Position numbers and translations under genes: made by a program
Notes under the pieces: model-generated
What the model was told of the DNA's origin: nothing
What the model saw: only the letters and a program-made list of their open reading frames with translations
Database searches by the model: none
Shown here: piece by piece, positions 45,483-54,420 of the stretch
How positions within the stretch are numbered: position 1 is the stretch's first letter
Layout of the letters: every line of letters starts with the position of its first letter
Source of the DNA: Desulfuromonas acetexigens
GTDB taxonomy: Bacteria > Desulfobacterota > Desulfuromonadia > Desulfuromonadales > Trichloromonadaceae
Length of the DNA stretch: 64,000 nucleotides
Direction: 5' to 3'
NCBI RefSeq assembly: GCF_900111775.1
Contig: NZ_FOJJ01000034.1
Span: 248,001-312,000, forward strand

Positions 45483-46034
45483 TCAGCGTTTGGGACACCA
45501 GGGAGGAAGTTCCCCGCTTCGGCGGGAATAACGCTCTCCGTCCCAGAACCGCCCCTTGCCGCACCGGCCGTCCTTCATCCCCGGCCGCATTTTTTCCGCC
45601 AGTTCCCGCTGCTCGGGGGTCAGTTCAGCCTGGATGAGGTTATGGGTGCGCGCCTTGGCGACGCTCAGCTCGGTCTGGATTTCGGCCTTTTTCTGGGCCA
45701 GGACGCGGACCGCGGCCTCGTCGAAGCTTTCGGCATTGCTGAGTTTGCGCATTTCGTCGCGGGTTTCCGCCATCTGCGCACGCAGCGGCTCGACCTTTTG
45801 CCGTTCCTCGGCGATGATCGCTTGAATCTTGGTCTGCTGCTCTTCGCTCAGATCAAGGGCCTGAGCCATTCTTCCCGGATGCCGGGCCGACCCGCAGTCA
45901 TCGCAGGAGCGGCAGGGAGCGCCGTCCTTCATCCCTTTGCCCATGCCCGGCTGGGCCAGGGCGCCGCCCAGGCTTCCCGCCAGGGCCAGAGTTGTCATCA
46001 GCAGAATGAGCAGGCTTTTCTTCATCGTTTTCAT
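45483..46034 (-). CDS. Spy/CpxP-family periplasmic protein
   Basis: The 183-residue protein has a signal peptide (about 1-27), a short Cys-rich segment CRSCDDC near 41-47, and a helical domain with two LTxxQ-like motifs (LDLSEEQQTKIQAI and LTPEQRELAEKM) as in Spy/CpxP chaperones or metal-binding ZraP proteins. It is probably a periplasmic chaperone or metal sensor of the envelope-stress response. AGGAG lies 9 bases before the ATG. Spy is a classic BaeR target and a BaeSR-like pair is encoded 0.9 kb away, which supports the stress role. Confidence 0.85.
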   Translation of the reverse strand: MKTMKKSLLILLMTTLALAGSLGGALAQPGMGKGMKDGAPCRSCDDCGSARHPGRMAQALDLSEEQQTKIQAIIAEERQKVEPLRAQMAETRDEMRKLSNAESFDEAAVRVLAQKKAEIQTELSVAKARTHNLIQAELTPEQRELAEKMRPGMKDGRCGKGRFWDGERYSRRSGELPPWCPKR

Positions 46035-46111
46035 GATTTTTCTCCTTGGTGTGGGGTACGGGACGTACCGTTAATGTTTCCCGTTTCGGGAGCGTATTCG
46101 TCGGTTTCGGT

Positions 46112-46738
46112 TCAGCGCAGGGCGAAGTCGGCCATGATCCAGCCCCGCGCGCCGTTCGGTTGTTCGATGTAATACCATCCCTCCCTGTCGTCGTAAACCG
46201 GCAGTCGCTGTCCATGCCCGACCTGACCGGCGATGCCGAAGTGCTGTCCCGGGCCACTGCGGATGTTGAGCAGGGCCGAATTGACGGTGACGTATCGCTG
46301 CGCCTTCCCCGCATAGCCGCGGTCCAGCCGATGGCGGGGCTCGTCGACGACCATGTAGCCGCCGGGAACCCGGTTATAGTAGGTGCCGCCGGCCTGATAG
46401 TAGTTCGTGCCGCCGGAGAGCACCATCGAAAAGCCGACCGGCAGGCCGGCGACGATGGCGCCGATGGGGGCACGGACCGAGATCAGGCCGGAAGGGTCCG
46501 GCCGGAAGAAGCGGCCGTTGCGTTGATAGTAGTCGTGCTTGTCGACCCGGACATGTTCATGGCCACGGTAATGCTTGGCCGGGGCCCGATACGGGGCGTG
46601 TTTGACGGCGCGCGGTGCGCGTTCTTCCCACCGTTGGGAACGGTGGTCCCGGCGGTCGGCCAGGGCTTCGGCGGGCAGGGTGGCGGCGCCGAGCAGGCTG
46701 CTTATCAGGAGCGTTGCAACATAAGCGGTTTTTTTCAT
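46112..46738 (-). CDS. Secreted SH3-domain protein (DUF6515-like)
   Basis: The 208-residue protein has a signal peptide (about 1-28), a His/Arg-rich stretch, a DUF6515-like domain with repeated YY motifs (NYYQAGGTYYNRVPGGYMVV), and a C-terminal bacterial SH3 domain (about 145-208; LNIRSGPGQHFGIAGQVGHGQRLPVY, GARGWIMADF). It is probably periplasmic or cell-wall-associated. AAGGAGGTCGCT is a near-perfect ribosome-binding site. It is transcribed away from the baeS-like gene and upstream of the Spy-like gene on the same strand. Confidence 0.83.
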   Translation of the reverse strand: MKKTAYVATLLISSLLGAATLPAEALADRRDHRSQRWEERAPRAVKHAPYRAPAKHYRGHEHVRVDKHDYYQRNGRFFRPDPSGLISVRAPIGAIVAGLPVGFSMVLSGGTNYYQAGGTYYNRVPGGYMVVDEPRHRLDRGYAGKAQRYVTVNSALLNIRSGPGQHFGIAGQVGHGQRLPVYDDREGWYYIEQPNGARGWIMADFALR

Positions 46739-46885
46739 AGCGACCTCCTTTGCGGATGGGGACGGCATTTGTTTCACCGTCCCTCGTGCTTGGGAAGAAA
46801 AATAACAACAGATTTTGCACGAAATATGGAAGAAATGAGGAAAGATGCCTGGTGTGGGCGTGACGGTGGTTTTTTTTCGGGCGGC

Positions 46886-46896
46886 TGTGCTAAAAG
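46886..46896 (+). promoter_or_regulatory. Candidate extended -10 upstream of the baeS-like gene
   Basis: TGTGCTAAAAG provides TGC plus TAAAAG, 35 bases before the ATG, without a clear -35. The core matches that at 23012-23022. Confidence 0.35.
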
Positions 46897-46930
46897 AAAA
46901 TTGCAACAGCGAACCTCGGAGTGTGCCGCC

Positions 46931-48379
46931 ATGCGCCTGAATATCAGATACCGACTCTTTTTCGCCCTGCTCGCGGCCAGCGCCCTGGTCGCCCTGGGGA
47001 TGCTGCTGATCGTGCAGTGGAGCCTCGACCGGGGTTTTCTGCAGTACGTCAACACCCTGGATACGGAACGGCTGGAGCGCCTCGCCGTTGAACTGGAAGA
47101 ACGTTACGACGAATCGGGGGATTGGGCTTTTCTGCGGGAGGATCCCGGCAACTTCCATCGGCTGGTCTTGCTGACCGGCCCTGAGCGTGCCTACAGTCCC
47201 GAACAGCTGGAGCGCCTGGAGCGGCGGCTGCAGCGGCACCGCGACCGGCCCCAGGGGGGCGGGGAAGGTCGGAGGCTCGACGCGCAGCGTTTTGATCAGC
47301 GCCTGGTCCTGCTTGACGGCCAAAAACGTCTTCTGCATGGGCCCGAAAAATTTCCCGGCGGACTCACCTTTCGCGAACTCTACCACCGTCGGCAAATCGT
47401 CGGCTATCTCGGCCTGGTGCCGCGCAAGGATCTGGCCGATGCCAACCAGTTGCGCTTTGTCCGTGAGCAGCAGTGGGCGATGCTGCTCATCGCCGCCCTG
47501 GCCGTGGTTGTTTCGGCACTTCTCGCCTTCCCTCTGGCCCGGCGCCTGGCGCGACCGATCCATACCCTGGCGACGGCGACGCGCCGGCTGGCGGCGGGCG
47601 ACTTCACCGTGCGCACCCCGGCCGAGCGGGGGGACGAGCTGGGCCAGCTGGCCCGGGATTTCAATTCCCTGGCCTTGGCCCTGGAGAAGAACGAAGAGGC
47701 CCGCCGCCGTTGGGTCGCCGACATCTCCCACGAACTGCGCACGCCCCTGGCCGTTCTGCGTGGCGAGATCGAAGCGCTGCAAGACGGCATCCGTCAGGCC
47801 GGGCCGGAAACCTTCGCCTCCCTGCACGGCGAAGTTCTGCGCCTGGGGCGGCTGGTGGAAGACCTCTACCAGCTGGCCCTCTCCGACGTCGGCGCTCTGA
47901 GCTATCGCAAAAACTCCGAGTCCTTGGTGGAGTTGCTGGAGCAGACGTTGGCGACGGCGCGGAGCGAATTTGCGCGCAAGGGCATTGCCCTGCGTTTCGA
48001 GGCTCACCCCGCCGACGTGACCCTCTTCGCCGACGGCGCCCGGCTGGGCCAACTCTTTGTCAACCTGCTCGATAATTCCCGCAACTACACCGACGCCGGT
48101 GGAGAGCTGGTTGTCCGACTGGAAAGGGAAGCCGGCTGGGCTGTGATCCATTTTCAGGACAGCGCCCCCGGAGTGCCCGAGGATGAGCTGGAACGACTCT
48201 TCGAACGGCTGTATCGGGTGGAGAGTTCCCGCAACCGCAATAGCGGCGGGGCCGGGTTGGGGCTTTCCATCTGTCGCAATATCGTCGAAGCCCACGGCGG
48301 AACGATCTCCGCCCAAGCCTCGCCACTGGGCGGGGTGTGGATCACGGTTCGATTGCCCTTGGAGGAGGTTGCGCAATGA
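46931..48379 (+). CDS. baeS: Envelope-stress histidine kinase, BaeS-like
   Basis: The 482-residue kinase has membrane helices at about 10-30 and 175-195, a periplasmic sensor, HAMP (about 196-248), HisKA with ADISHELRTPLAVLRGE, and HATPase (NLLDNSRNYT, GGAGLGLSI). Domain order, length and partner fit BaeS. The gene symbol is by resemblance; other OmpR-partner kinases are similar. Its product would phosphorylate the regulator encoded next, with which it overlaps by 4 bases. Confidence 0.85.
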   Translation: MRLNIRYRLFFALLAASALVALGMLLIVQWSLDRGFLQYVNTLDTERLERLAVELEERYDESGDWAFLREDPGNFHRLVLLTGPERAYSPEQLERLERRLQRHRDRPQGGGEGRRLDAQRFDQRLVLLDGQKRLLHGPEKFPGGLTFRELYHRRQIVGYLGLVPRKDLADANQLRFVREQQWAMLLIAALAVVVSALLAFPLARRLARPIHTLATATRRLAAGDFTVRTPAERGDELGQLARDFNSLALALEKNEEARRRWVADISHELRTPLAVLRGEIEALQDGIRQAGPETFASLHGEVLRLGRLVEDLYQLALSDVGALSYRKNSESLVELLEQTLATARSEFARKGIALRFEAHPADVTLFADGARLGQLFVNLLDNSRNYTDAGGELVVRLEREAGWAVIHFQDSAPGVPEDELERLFERLYRVESSRNRNSGGAGLGLSICRNIVEAHGGTISAQASPLGGVWITVRLPLEEVAQ

Positions 48380-49050
48380 GCGGCACGATCATGATCATTG
48401 AAGATGAGCCTAAACTGGCCGAACTGCTTGCCGACTATCTGCGTCAGTCCGGTTTTGAGGTCCGCCTGGTGGCAGACGGGATGGCGGCGGTTCCCGCCAT
48501 TCACGAACAAAAGCCTGACCTGGTGTTGCTCGATCTGATGTTGCCGGGGAAAGACGGCATGGAGATCTGCAAGGAGGTGCGGCGCTTTTCCAGCGTGCCG
48601 ATCATCATGGTCACCGCCCGGGTCGAAGAGATCGACCGCCTGCTCGGCCTCGAATTCGGCGCCGACGATTACATCTGCAAGCCTTACAGCCCGCGCGAGG
48701 TGGTGGCCCGGGTCAAGGCGGTCCTTCGTCGCGGGGGGACGGCCGCCGAGAATAACCACGGCCTGGTGCTGGACGAGGCCCGCTACAGTGCCAATCTGCA
48801 TGGCGTCGAGCTTGATCTGACCGCCGTCGAATTCAAGCTGCTCGCCATCCTCTTCGCCAGCCCGGGGCGGATCTTCTCCCGCGATCAGCTCATGGACCGC
48901 ATCTACTCCGACGAGCGCATTGTTAGCGAGCGCACCATCGACAGTCATATCAAGAAGTTGCGCAAGAAACTGAGCCTCGCCGCTGCCGACGAGGAACTGA
49001 TCCATTCGGTCTACGGCGTGGGCTATAAATACGAGCTGCCCGAGCGCTGA
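48376..49050 (+). CDS. baeR: OmpR-family response regulator, BaeR-like
   Basis: The 224-residue protein has a receiver domain (IIEDEP acidic pair, phospho-acceptor Asp in LVLLDLMLPGKDG, conserved Thr in IIMVTAR and Lys in YICKPYSP) and an OmpR-type winged helix (about 130-220; LDLTAVEFKLLAILFASPGRIFSRDQL, VSERTIDSHIKKLRKKL). It is translationally coupled to the kinase (ATGA overlap). The divergent Spy-like gene is a likely target. Confidence 0.9.
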   Translation: MSGTIMIIEDEPKLAELLADYLRQSGFEVRLVADGMAAVPAIHEQKPDLVLLDLMLPGKDGMEICKEVRRFSSVPIIMVTARVEEIDRLLGLEFGADDYICKPYSPREVVARVKAVLRRGGTAAENNHGLVLDEARYSANLHGVELDLTAVEFKLLAILFASPGRIFSRDQLMDRIYSDERIVSERTIDSHIKKLRKKLSLAAADEELIHSVYGVGYKYELPER

Positions 49051-49056
49051 CGCTAT

Positions 49057-49180
49057 CAGGCTGATGAAAAACTCCCATCTGCGGCGTTGTCCTCATCCCT
49101 CGTCAACGACGTACCTTTCAGGTACGCCTTATTCCTCAGGATTTCGTCCGCCTTGCATCTGAGTATTTTTGATCAGCCTT
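49057..49180. repeat. Palindromic dispersed repeat, copy 1
   Basis: This 124-base unit begins CAGGCTGATGAAAAA and ends with its near complement TTTTTGATCAGCCTT, so the unit is an imperfect palindrome overall. A second copy lies at 51601-51723. The two share the same terminal inverted repeats and the internal blocks CGGCGTTG-CCTCATCC, GGTACGCCT and CGCCTTGCA. It carries no gene. Confidence 0.8.
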
Positions 49181-49332
49181 GGCAAGCGAGTGTTTCAAAG
49201 GCCCGCTAACCGTTCGATTTCGAAGGATTGCAAACGGCGTTATTTTTTTCGAGCAAAGTTCTGGACGGCCCCGCCCCGGATTGCGTACAATAAGAAACTC
49301 CTTATCCTGTGCCTCCCTGATTTCGGGCGTTT

Positions 49333-51474
49333 ATGAAACCTCAGTACCGTTACTGGATCTTCCTCTTCGCCATCGCCAATGTCATCTTTGGCGTGATCTG
49401 GGCCGCGCTCTTCGGTGCCTGGTTTTCCCTGGCGCCCGACGAGCAGGCCTATATCAAAGGGTTGCTCGACAAAATCCTCCCCTTCCCCATGCTCGGCTCG
49501 GTCATTCTGGTCACCGCCATCGGCGGACTGGTCAGTATGCTCTTCTACTACTACGTCATCCCCATTCTGCAACTGGCCGAAAAAACCCGGCTGATGGCCA
49601 CGGCCAATCCTGATTACCGGATTTTCCCCCGCGGCGCCCGCGAGGTCGTTTACCTGACCGGTATCATCAACGATTACGCCGACGCCTTCCAGAAGCTCAA
49701 GACCGAAGTCGACGTCCGTATTCACGAGGCCCAGGCCCAGGTCGACGAAGAACGCAACCGCCTGGCGGCGCTCATGTCCGAACTCCCCAGCGGAGTGCTG
49801 GTCTGCAATACCGAGGGGTTGATCCTGCTCTACAACCAGCAGGCCCAGAACCTGCTCCAGCCGGAAAACGGCCAAGGGGGCGCCGGCATCATCGGCCTGG
49901 GGCGCTCGGTTTTCGGCCTGTTGCGGCGCGAACCGCTGATGCACGCCTTCGAGCGCCTGCGCCAGTCGCTGCACCAGGAGCAGACCCTGTCGACCCTCGG
50001 CTTCATGCTGACCCGCCCCGACGGCGCCTGCCTGCGCCTCAATATGGCCCTGGTCCTCGGGCAGAAAGTCGAAGAGCAGGAGATTTCCGGATTCGTCCTG
50101 ACTTTGGAGGACATGACCCCGCAGATCGAGGCGGATAACCGCCGCGACCGGCTGATTCAGACCATGGCTGATTCCTTTCAGGACGGGATCGCCGACATCC
50201 GCCGGTCGATCTCCACCATTCTCGCCCGGCCCGAACTCAAGCCCCACCAGTTGCAGCGCTACCGGCGGGTGATCGACCGGTCGTCCCTGGCCCTGCAGCA
50301 GAATCTCGATCAGGTCCGCGAGCACTATACCCATCACCGCCATTCCTTGAGCAAGGTCGAGGATATCCTCGCCGAGAACCTCATGGAGATTCTGCGCAAG
50401 ACCCTCTTCGACCGTTTCGGCGCCGAGTTGCAGGGAGAGGCGCAGGACGGCCTTTGGCTGCGCCTCGACAGCTATTCTTTAGTGCAGGCCCTGGCCCATC
50501 TGGCCGGGCTGCTCAAGGGACAGAAGCTCTTCGGCGCCTTCCTGGTGACCCTGCGGCAAACCTCTTCGACGAAGGCCTCCATGACCATCGGCTGGCCCGA
50601 TTACTGTCTCGACTACCAGTTCATCGCCGACTGGGTGGCGTCGCCGGTGATCGTCGAAAGCGAGGGGCAGGCCCTCAGCTTCAGCGATCTGGTCAGCAGC
50701 TTCGGCGGCGCCGTCTTCATCGAGTCGGCAGGGGGTAAGGCCTGCCACGAGGTCCGGATCGAGCTGCCCCTCGCTTCCCCCTCGGCGCACGAAGAACTGC
50801 CTTCGCCGCACAAACCGCGCCCGGTTTACTACGAATTCGATCTCTTCAACCGGCCGGGGATGGACGACCTTGGCAAGCGGCCCCTGCGCAAGCTCACCTA
50901 CGTCGTTTTCGACACGGAGACGACCGGCCTCAATCCCTCGCAGGGGGATGAAATCATCCAACTCGGCGCTATCCGCATCATCAATGGCCGCTTACTTTAC
51001 GATGAAATCATCGACCAACTCGTCGATCCCCGCCGCAGCGTCCCCCCCGAGTCGGTGGCTATCCACGGCATCGATCCGTCCCGCCTGGTCGGCCAACCGA
51101 CCATCGAAAAGGTGCTCCCCCATTTCCACAAATTCGCCGAAGGGGCGGTACTGGTCGCCCACAACGCCGCCTTCGACATGCGTTTTCTGGAACTCAACGA
51201 ACGCCGCACCGGCCTGCGCTTCGACAATCCGGTCCTCGACACCCTGCTCCTTTCCTCGGTGGTTCGCCCCAACCAGAAGGATCATTCGATCGACGCCATC
51301 GCCGAAATGCTCAACCTCACCATCCACGGCCGTCACACCGCCCTCGGCGACGCCGTCGCCACCGCCGAGGTGCTGCTCAAACTCATCCCCCTGCTCGAAG
51401 CCAACAACATCTTCACCCTCGAAGACGCTCTCAAGGCCTCGGCCCAATCCCCTTTCGCCAAAATGGCCTTCTGA
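49333..51474 (+). CDS. Membrane-anchored PAS sensor fused to a DnaQ-like 3'-5' exonuclease
   Basis: The 713-residue protein has two membrane helices (about 8-30 and 52-75), a HAMP-like linker and helix (about 80-145), a PAS domain (about 146-265; LPSGVLVCNTEGLILLYNQQAQNLL), a helical region and degenerate kinase-like domain (about 270-485; HATPase-like end ALSFSDLVSSFGGAVFIESAGG) and a C-terminal DEDDh exonuclease domain (about 518-705). The exonuclease residues are intact: D527-x-E529 in FDTETTG, D615 in HNAAFD, H668 and D673 in HTALGD. No kinase phospho-acceptor His box is evident. It may be a nuclease or nucleotide-degrading enzyme under sensor control, or part of a replication or nucleotide-signalling process. 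Both sides are flanked by the palindromic repeat. Confidence 0.85.
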   Translation: MKPQYRYWIFLFAIANVIFGVIWAALFGAWFSLAPDEQAYIKGLLDKILPFPMLGSVILVTAIGGLVSMLFYYYVIPILQLAEKTRLMATANPDYRIFPRGAREVVYLTGIINDYADAFQKLKTEVDVRIHEAQAQVDEERNRLAALMSELPSGVLVCNTEGLILLYNQQAQNLLQPENGQGGAGIIGLGRSVFGLLRREPLMHAFERLRQSLHQEQTLSTLGFMLTRPDGACLRLNMALVLGQKVEEQEISGFVLTLEDMTPQIEADNRRDRLIQTMADSFQDGIADIRRSISTILARPELKPHQLQRYRRVIDRSSLALQQNLDQVREHYTHHRHSLSKVEDILAENLMEILRKTLFDRFGAELQGEAQDGLWLRLDSYSLVQALAHLAGLLKGQKLFGAFLVTLRQTSSTKASMTIGWPDYCLDYQFIADWVASPVIVESEGQALSFSDLVSSFGGAVFIESAGGKACHEVRIELPLASPSAHEELPSPHKPRPVYYEFDLFNRPGMDDLGKRPLRKLTYVVFDTETTGLNPSQGDEIIQLGAIRIINGRLLYDEIIDQLVDPRRSVPPESVAIHGIDPSRLVGQPTIEKVLPHFHKFAEGAVLVAHNAAFDMRFLELNERRTGLRFDNPVLDTLLLSSVVRPNQKDHSIDAIAEMLNLTIHGRHTALGDAVATAEVLLKLIPLLEANNIFTLEDALKASAQSPFAKMAF

Positions 51475-51600
51475 TCGGCTTCGGTCGAAGTCCGCAAAAA
51501 AGAGGACGCGATGCGTCCCTTTCGGAACCTTTCGCGTCCTCTGCGGTTTTGGATTTTTTTTGTGGGAATGCTTCCTGTTCGATGAAAAACCCCCGATGTT

Positions 51601-51723
51601 CAGGCTGAGCAAAAATGCCCAGGTGCAAGGCGCCCGAAATGCGAGGAGCGAGGCGTACCGGTAGGTAGGTCGCAGCGACGAGGATGAGGGCAACGCCGCG
51701 GACGGGCGTTTTTTCTCAGCCTG
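51601..51723. repeat. Palindromic dispersed repeat, copy 2
   Basis: This 123-base unit begins CAGGCTGAGCAAAAATGCCC and ends TTTTTTCTCAGCCTG, and aligns with copy 1 best when reverse-complemented. It ends 1 base before the ZIP gene stop codon. The two copies bracket the sensor-exonuclease gene. Confidence 0.8.
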
Positions 51724-52530
51724 CTACATGAAGAGCAACAGGCTCACCGCCATCACCAGCATCCCCAGCACCAGGCCATAGATCGAGAGGTGATGTTCGC
51801 CGTATTTCTGTGCCGAAGGGAGGAGTTCGTCGAGGGAGATGAAGACCATGATGCCGGCGACCATGGCGAAAAGCAGGCCGAAGACCATCTCGTCGAAAAA
51901 GCGGTAGAGCAGCACATAGCCGACGAGGGCGCCGACCGGTTCGGAGAGACCGGAGAGGAAGGAGTAGCAGAAGGCTTTGCGTTTGCTGCCGGTGGCGTAA
52001 TAGATGGGGACCGAGACGGAGATGCCCTCAGGGATGTTGTGGATGGCCACGGCCACGGCGATGGAGATGCCCACCGTCGGGTCGGCCAGGGCGGCGGCGA
52101 AGGTCGCCAATCCCTCGGGAAAGTTGTGGATGCCGATGGCAAGCGCGGTGAACATTCCCATGCGCAGCAGTTTGCGTTCACGCTCGCTCGGGCGCTCGGC
52201 CATCTCTTCGACCCCTTTGATTTCGTGGGGGTTCTCGATGGAGGGAATGAGCTTGTCGATGAGGCCGATGAGGAGGATGCCGAAGAAAAAAGCCGCCACC
52301 GTCAGCCAGGCCCCGGTGCGCTCGCCGCAGGCGGCTTCCAGGGCGATGCGGGCCTTGGCGAGAATCTCGACCAGCGAGACGTAGATCATCACCCCGGCGG
52401 AAAAACCGAGGCTGATGGAGAGAAAGCGGGTGTTGGTCTGCTTGGCGAAAAAGGCAATGGCGCTCCCCACGCCGGTAGAAAGCCCGGCGAAGAGGGTCAG
52501 GCCAAAGGCGAAGAGAACATTTTCCGGCAC
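51724..52530 (-). CDS. zupT: ZIP-family metal transporter
   Basis: The 268-residue inner-membrane protein has eight predicted helices and the ZIP signature motifs [12 protein letters not shown] and [20 protein letters not shown] in helices 4 and 5, whose His and Glu form the metal path. It imports zinc and possibly other divalent ions. A cytoplasmic loop after helix 3 is charged ([20 protein letters not shown]) rather than His-rich. The open frame of the upstream HEPN gene's aberrant tail overlaps the start, but ATG 52530 is family-like. Confidence 0.92.
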   Translation of the reverse strand: MPENVLFAFGLTLFAGLSTGVGSAIAFFAKQTNTRFLSISLGFSAGVMIYVSLVEILAKARIALEAACGERTGAWLTVAAFFFGILLIGLIDKLIPSIENPHEIKGVEEMAERPSERERKLLRMGMFTALAIGIHNFPEGLATFAAALADPTVGISIAVAVAIHNIPEGISVSVPIYYATGSKRKAFCYSFLSGLSEPVGALVGYVLLYRFFDEMVFGLLFAMVAGIMVFISLDELLPSAQKYGEHHLSIYGLVLGMLVMAVSLLLFM

Positions 52531-52549
52531 GGGGGAACCTCGGGGAAAA

Positions 52550-52952
52550 TCATGGTTGCTCGTTTTTGAGCGATTGGGTCATGCGGGCGTGAAATTTCTG
52601 GGCATAGGCGAAGAATTTCTTTGCATCGTCGAGAGAGGGTTTGCCGTTCGGCAAGAGCCCCAGTTCCCCCGGGATAACGGGCTTCGATATAAAGCCCGTC
52701 CAGGGTCTTGATCAGAACCAAGTCGTAGTCCTGACGGAACTTTTCCGGCAAGAGCGCGAAAAGGGTTTGCAGTTTGTGAACTTTCGGGAATTCGATGCGG
52801 GTTTCTTCCAGTACGGCTTTCAGCGTTTTTTCCATGGCCTGTTGCGCATGGAAGGCGACGATCCCGGTCAGGTTGTCATTGTCGATAATCGAGGCAATCG
52901 TCTCCAAGTCTAAGCTCGCCGCCGCCAGCCACTCTCCGGTAATCTCCCTCAT
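52550..52952 (-). pseudogene. HEPN-domain toxin gene with frameshift
   Basis: The N-terminal frame (from ATG 52952) encodes a HEPN protein: MREITGEWLAAASLDLETIA, FHAQQAMEKTLKAVL and HKLQTLFALLPE. It reaches EARYPG and then leaves the family pattern at the five-base C run (52666-52670 on the + strand; GGGGG in the gene). In the next frame the expected ELGLLPNGKPSLDDAKKF followed by [19 protein letters not shown] and a stop at 52552-52550 continues perfectly, so one extra G explains the break and the restored protein would be about 132 residues. It overlaps the nucleotidyltransferase gene by 4 bases. It could be true decay, slippage-based phase variation or a sequencing error in the G run. Confidence 0.85.
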
Positions 52953-53287
52953 GAGAGCAGTACCCCGTCGCGCAAGATTTTCCGACTGAACATGCTGTCT
53001 ATTTCAACGAACCTTTTATGCATCGGCCGGGTGTGGACGATCAGATCGATGGGGGTTTGTTCCTGGAGATCATCCAATACACTGCTCGTTTCGATAAAGA
53101 GACGGTTTTTTTCCTGCCAGTTGGCGGGGACAAAGTCGTCCCTGGTCACCACATACAGGTCGATATCACTATCCGGAGTCGGATCCCCCCAGGCGTAACT
53201 GCCGAAGAGGATGATCTTTTCCGGATTCAGCGGAGCCAGTCGCGCAACGATCTCGCGTTTGAGTTGTTCGATGTCGGCGGTTTTCAT
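52949..53287 (-). CDS. MNT-type nucleotidyltransferase, HEPN partner
   Basis: The 112-residue protein has the minimal nucleotidyltransferase signature LFGSYAWGDPTPDSDIDLYVV (split by me: GSYAWG then SDIDL), with the two metal-binding Asp residues. MNT proteins pair with HEPN toxins; MntA-type enzymes neutralise HEPN by AMPylation. It is intact while its HEPN partner, overlapping by 4 bases (ATGA), is frameshifted. Confidence 0.88.
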   Translation of the reverse strand: MKTADIEQLKREIVARLAPLNPEKIILFGSYAWGDPTPDSDIDLYVVTRDDFVPANWQEKNRLFIETSSVLDDLQEQTPIDLIVHTRPMHKRFVEIDSMFSRKILRDGVLLS

Positions 53288-53293
53288 CCATCC

Positions 53294-54118
53294 TCACAAA
53301 TCGGCGATGTCGATCTCGGCCCAGACCGGACAGTGGTCCGAGGGCTTGTCCATGGCGCGGATGTCGTAGTCGATGCCGGTGGCGCGACAGCGTTCCATCA
53401 GGGGGCGGGTGAGCAGGATGTGGTCGATGCGCAGCCCCCGTTTCGGCTCGCTTTCGAAACCCCGACTGCGGTAGTCGAACCAGCTGAAACGGTCCTCGAC
53501 CGCCGGGTTTTGCTCGCGGAAACTGTCGTGCAGACCCCAGTCAAGCAGGGCCTGAAGCCATTCCCGCTCTTCCGGCAGGAAGCTGGTCTTGCCGGTGCGC
53601 AGCCAGCGTTTCGCGTTTTCCTCGCCGATGCCAATATCCGAGTCGACTGGGGCGATGTTGAAATCGCCCATGATCGCCAGGGGTTGATCGGGGCGGCAAT
53701 GGTCGCGCAGGTAGGCGAGCAGGTCAGCGTAGAATTTTCGCTTGGCGGGGAACTTGAGGGGATGTGCGCGGCTCTCACCCTGGGGGAAGTAGCCGTTGAC
53801 GACTCGCAGGATTGCGCCCGAGGAAAGGGCGAAGTCCCCGCCGATAAAGCGTTTCTGCGCCTCGTCGCCGTCGTCGGGCAGGCCGCGCTGGACCTGCTGC
53901 GGCTCATCAAGCGAGAGTAGGGCCACACCGTAGTGGGTCTTCTGTCCTTGGTAGGCCGCCCGATAGCCGAGCTGCTCGATGGCCGCCAGCGGGAAGTCGG
54001 CATCCTGAACCTTGGTTTCCTGCAGGCCGAGGATGGCGGGATGGTGCCGCTCGATCACCGCTTCGAGTTGATGCAGGCGGGAGCGCAGACCGTTGACGTT
54101 AAAAGAGATCAGTTTCAT
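53294..54118 (-). CDS. xth: Exodeoxyribonuclease III
   Basis: The 274-residue enzyme of the AP endonuclease/exonuclease III family repairs abasic sites. Motifs are [15 protein letters not shown] at the start, LGLQETKV with the metal-binding Glu, GYFPQGE, GDFNIAP, the WFDYR region and the C-terminal SDHCPVW with the catalytic His. ATG 54118 is the family start; the frame is open 35 codons further but without family similarity. The gene is 6 bases upstream of the MNT gene and divergent from cspA. Confidence 0.94.
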   Translation of the reverse strand: MKLISFNVNGLRSRLHQLEAVIERHHPAILGLQETKVQDADFPLAAIEQLGYRAAYQGQKTHYGVALLSLDEPQQVQRGLPDDGDEAQKRFIGGDFALSSGAILRVVNGYFPQGESRAHPLKFPAKRKFYADLLAYLRDHCRPDQPLAIMGDFNIAPVDSDIGIGEENAKRWLRTGKTSFLPEEREWLQALLDWGLHDSFREQNPAVEDRFSWFDYRSRGFESEPKRGLRIDHILLTRPLMERCRATGIDYDIRAMDKPSDHCPVWAEIDIADL

Positions 54119-54289
54119 GGCGTCAGAATAGAGCAGAAACGGATCAAGGACAACCGGGATTTTTGGGATCGCAAGGGGGCGGCCTCTTTTCGTCATGATA
54201 TTCATTCCGATTAGTGTACGCAAATTTCAAGGAGAAGATTTTGCCGGACCGTTTAAAAATCCCTTCCGGCACATAAAATATTTAAAAGC

Positions 54290-54319
54290 TTGCTTTTCGC
54301 AAGTCACCCGTGGTAGTGT
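54290..54319 (+). promoter_or_regulatory. Possible promoter upstream of cspA leader
   Basis: TTGCTT at 54290-54295 and TAGTGT at 54314-54319 are separated by 18 bases. It is a weak match, but a promoter in this region is required to produce the structured leader and cspA. The gap 54119-54482 holds only xth upstream sequence, this element and the leader hairpin. Confidence 0.3.
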
Positions 54320-54387
54320 CCTTTTACTTAAGCAAGTTTGTGTGGATTTTTGACGCTCACCGGATGAACAAGGTGTTGGTCCGGACC

Positions 54388-54420
54388 AAAAACACAGGCC
54401 CTCTTGGGCGTGTGTTTTTT
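54388..54420 (+). promoter_or_regulatory. Terminator-like hairpin in the cspA leader
   Basis: AAAAACAC (54388-54395) pairs with GTGTTTTT (54412-54419) and GCCC with GGGC inside, followed by TTCCTTTT. It is a good intrinsic terminator shape 62 bases before the cspA ATG, with no upstream gene on this strand. It could end a small RNA or attenuate cspA in a temperature- or translation-dependent way. A second small stem (GGTCCGGACC) lies at 54378-54387. Confidence 0.55.
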
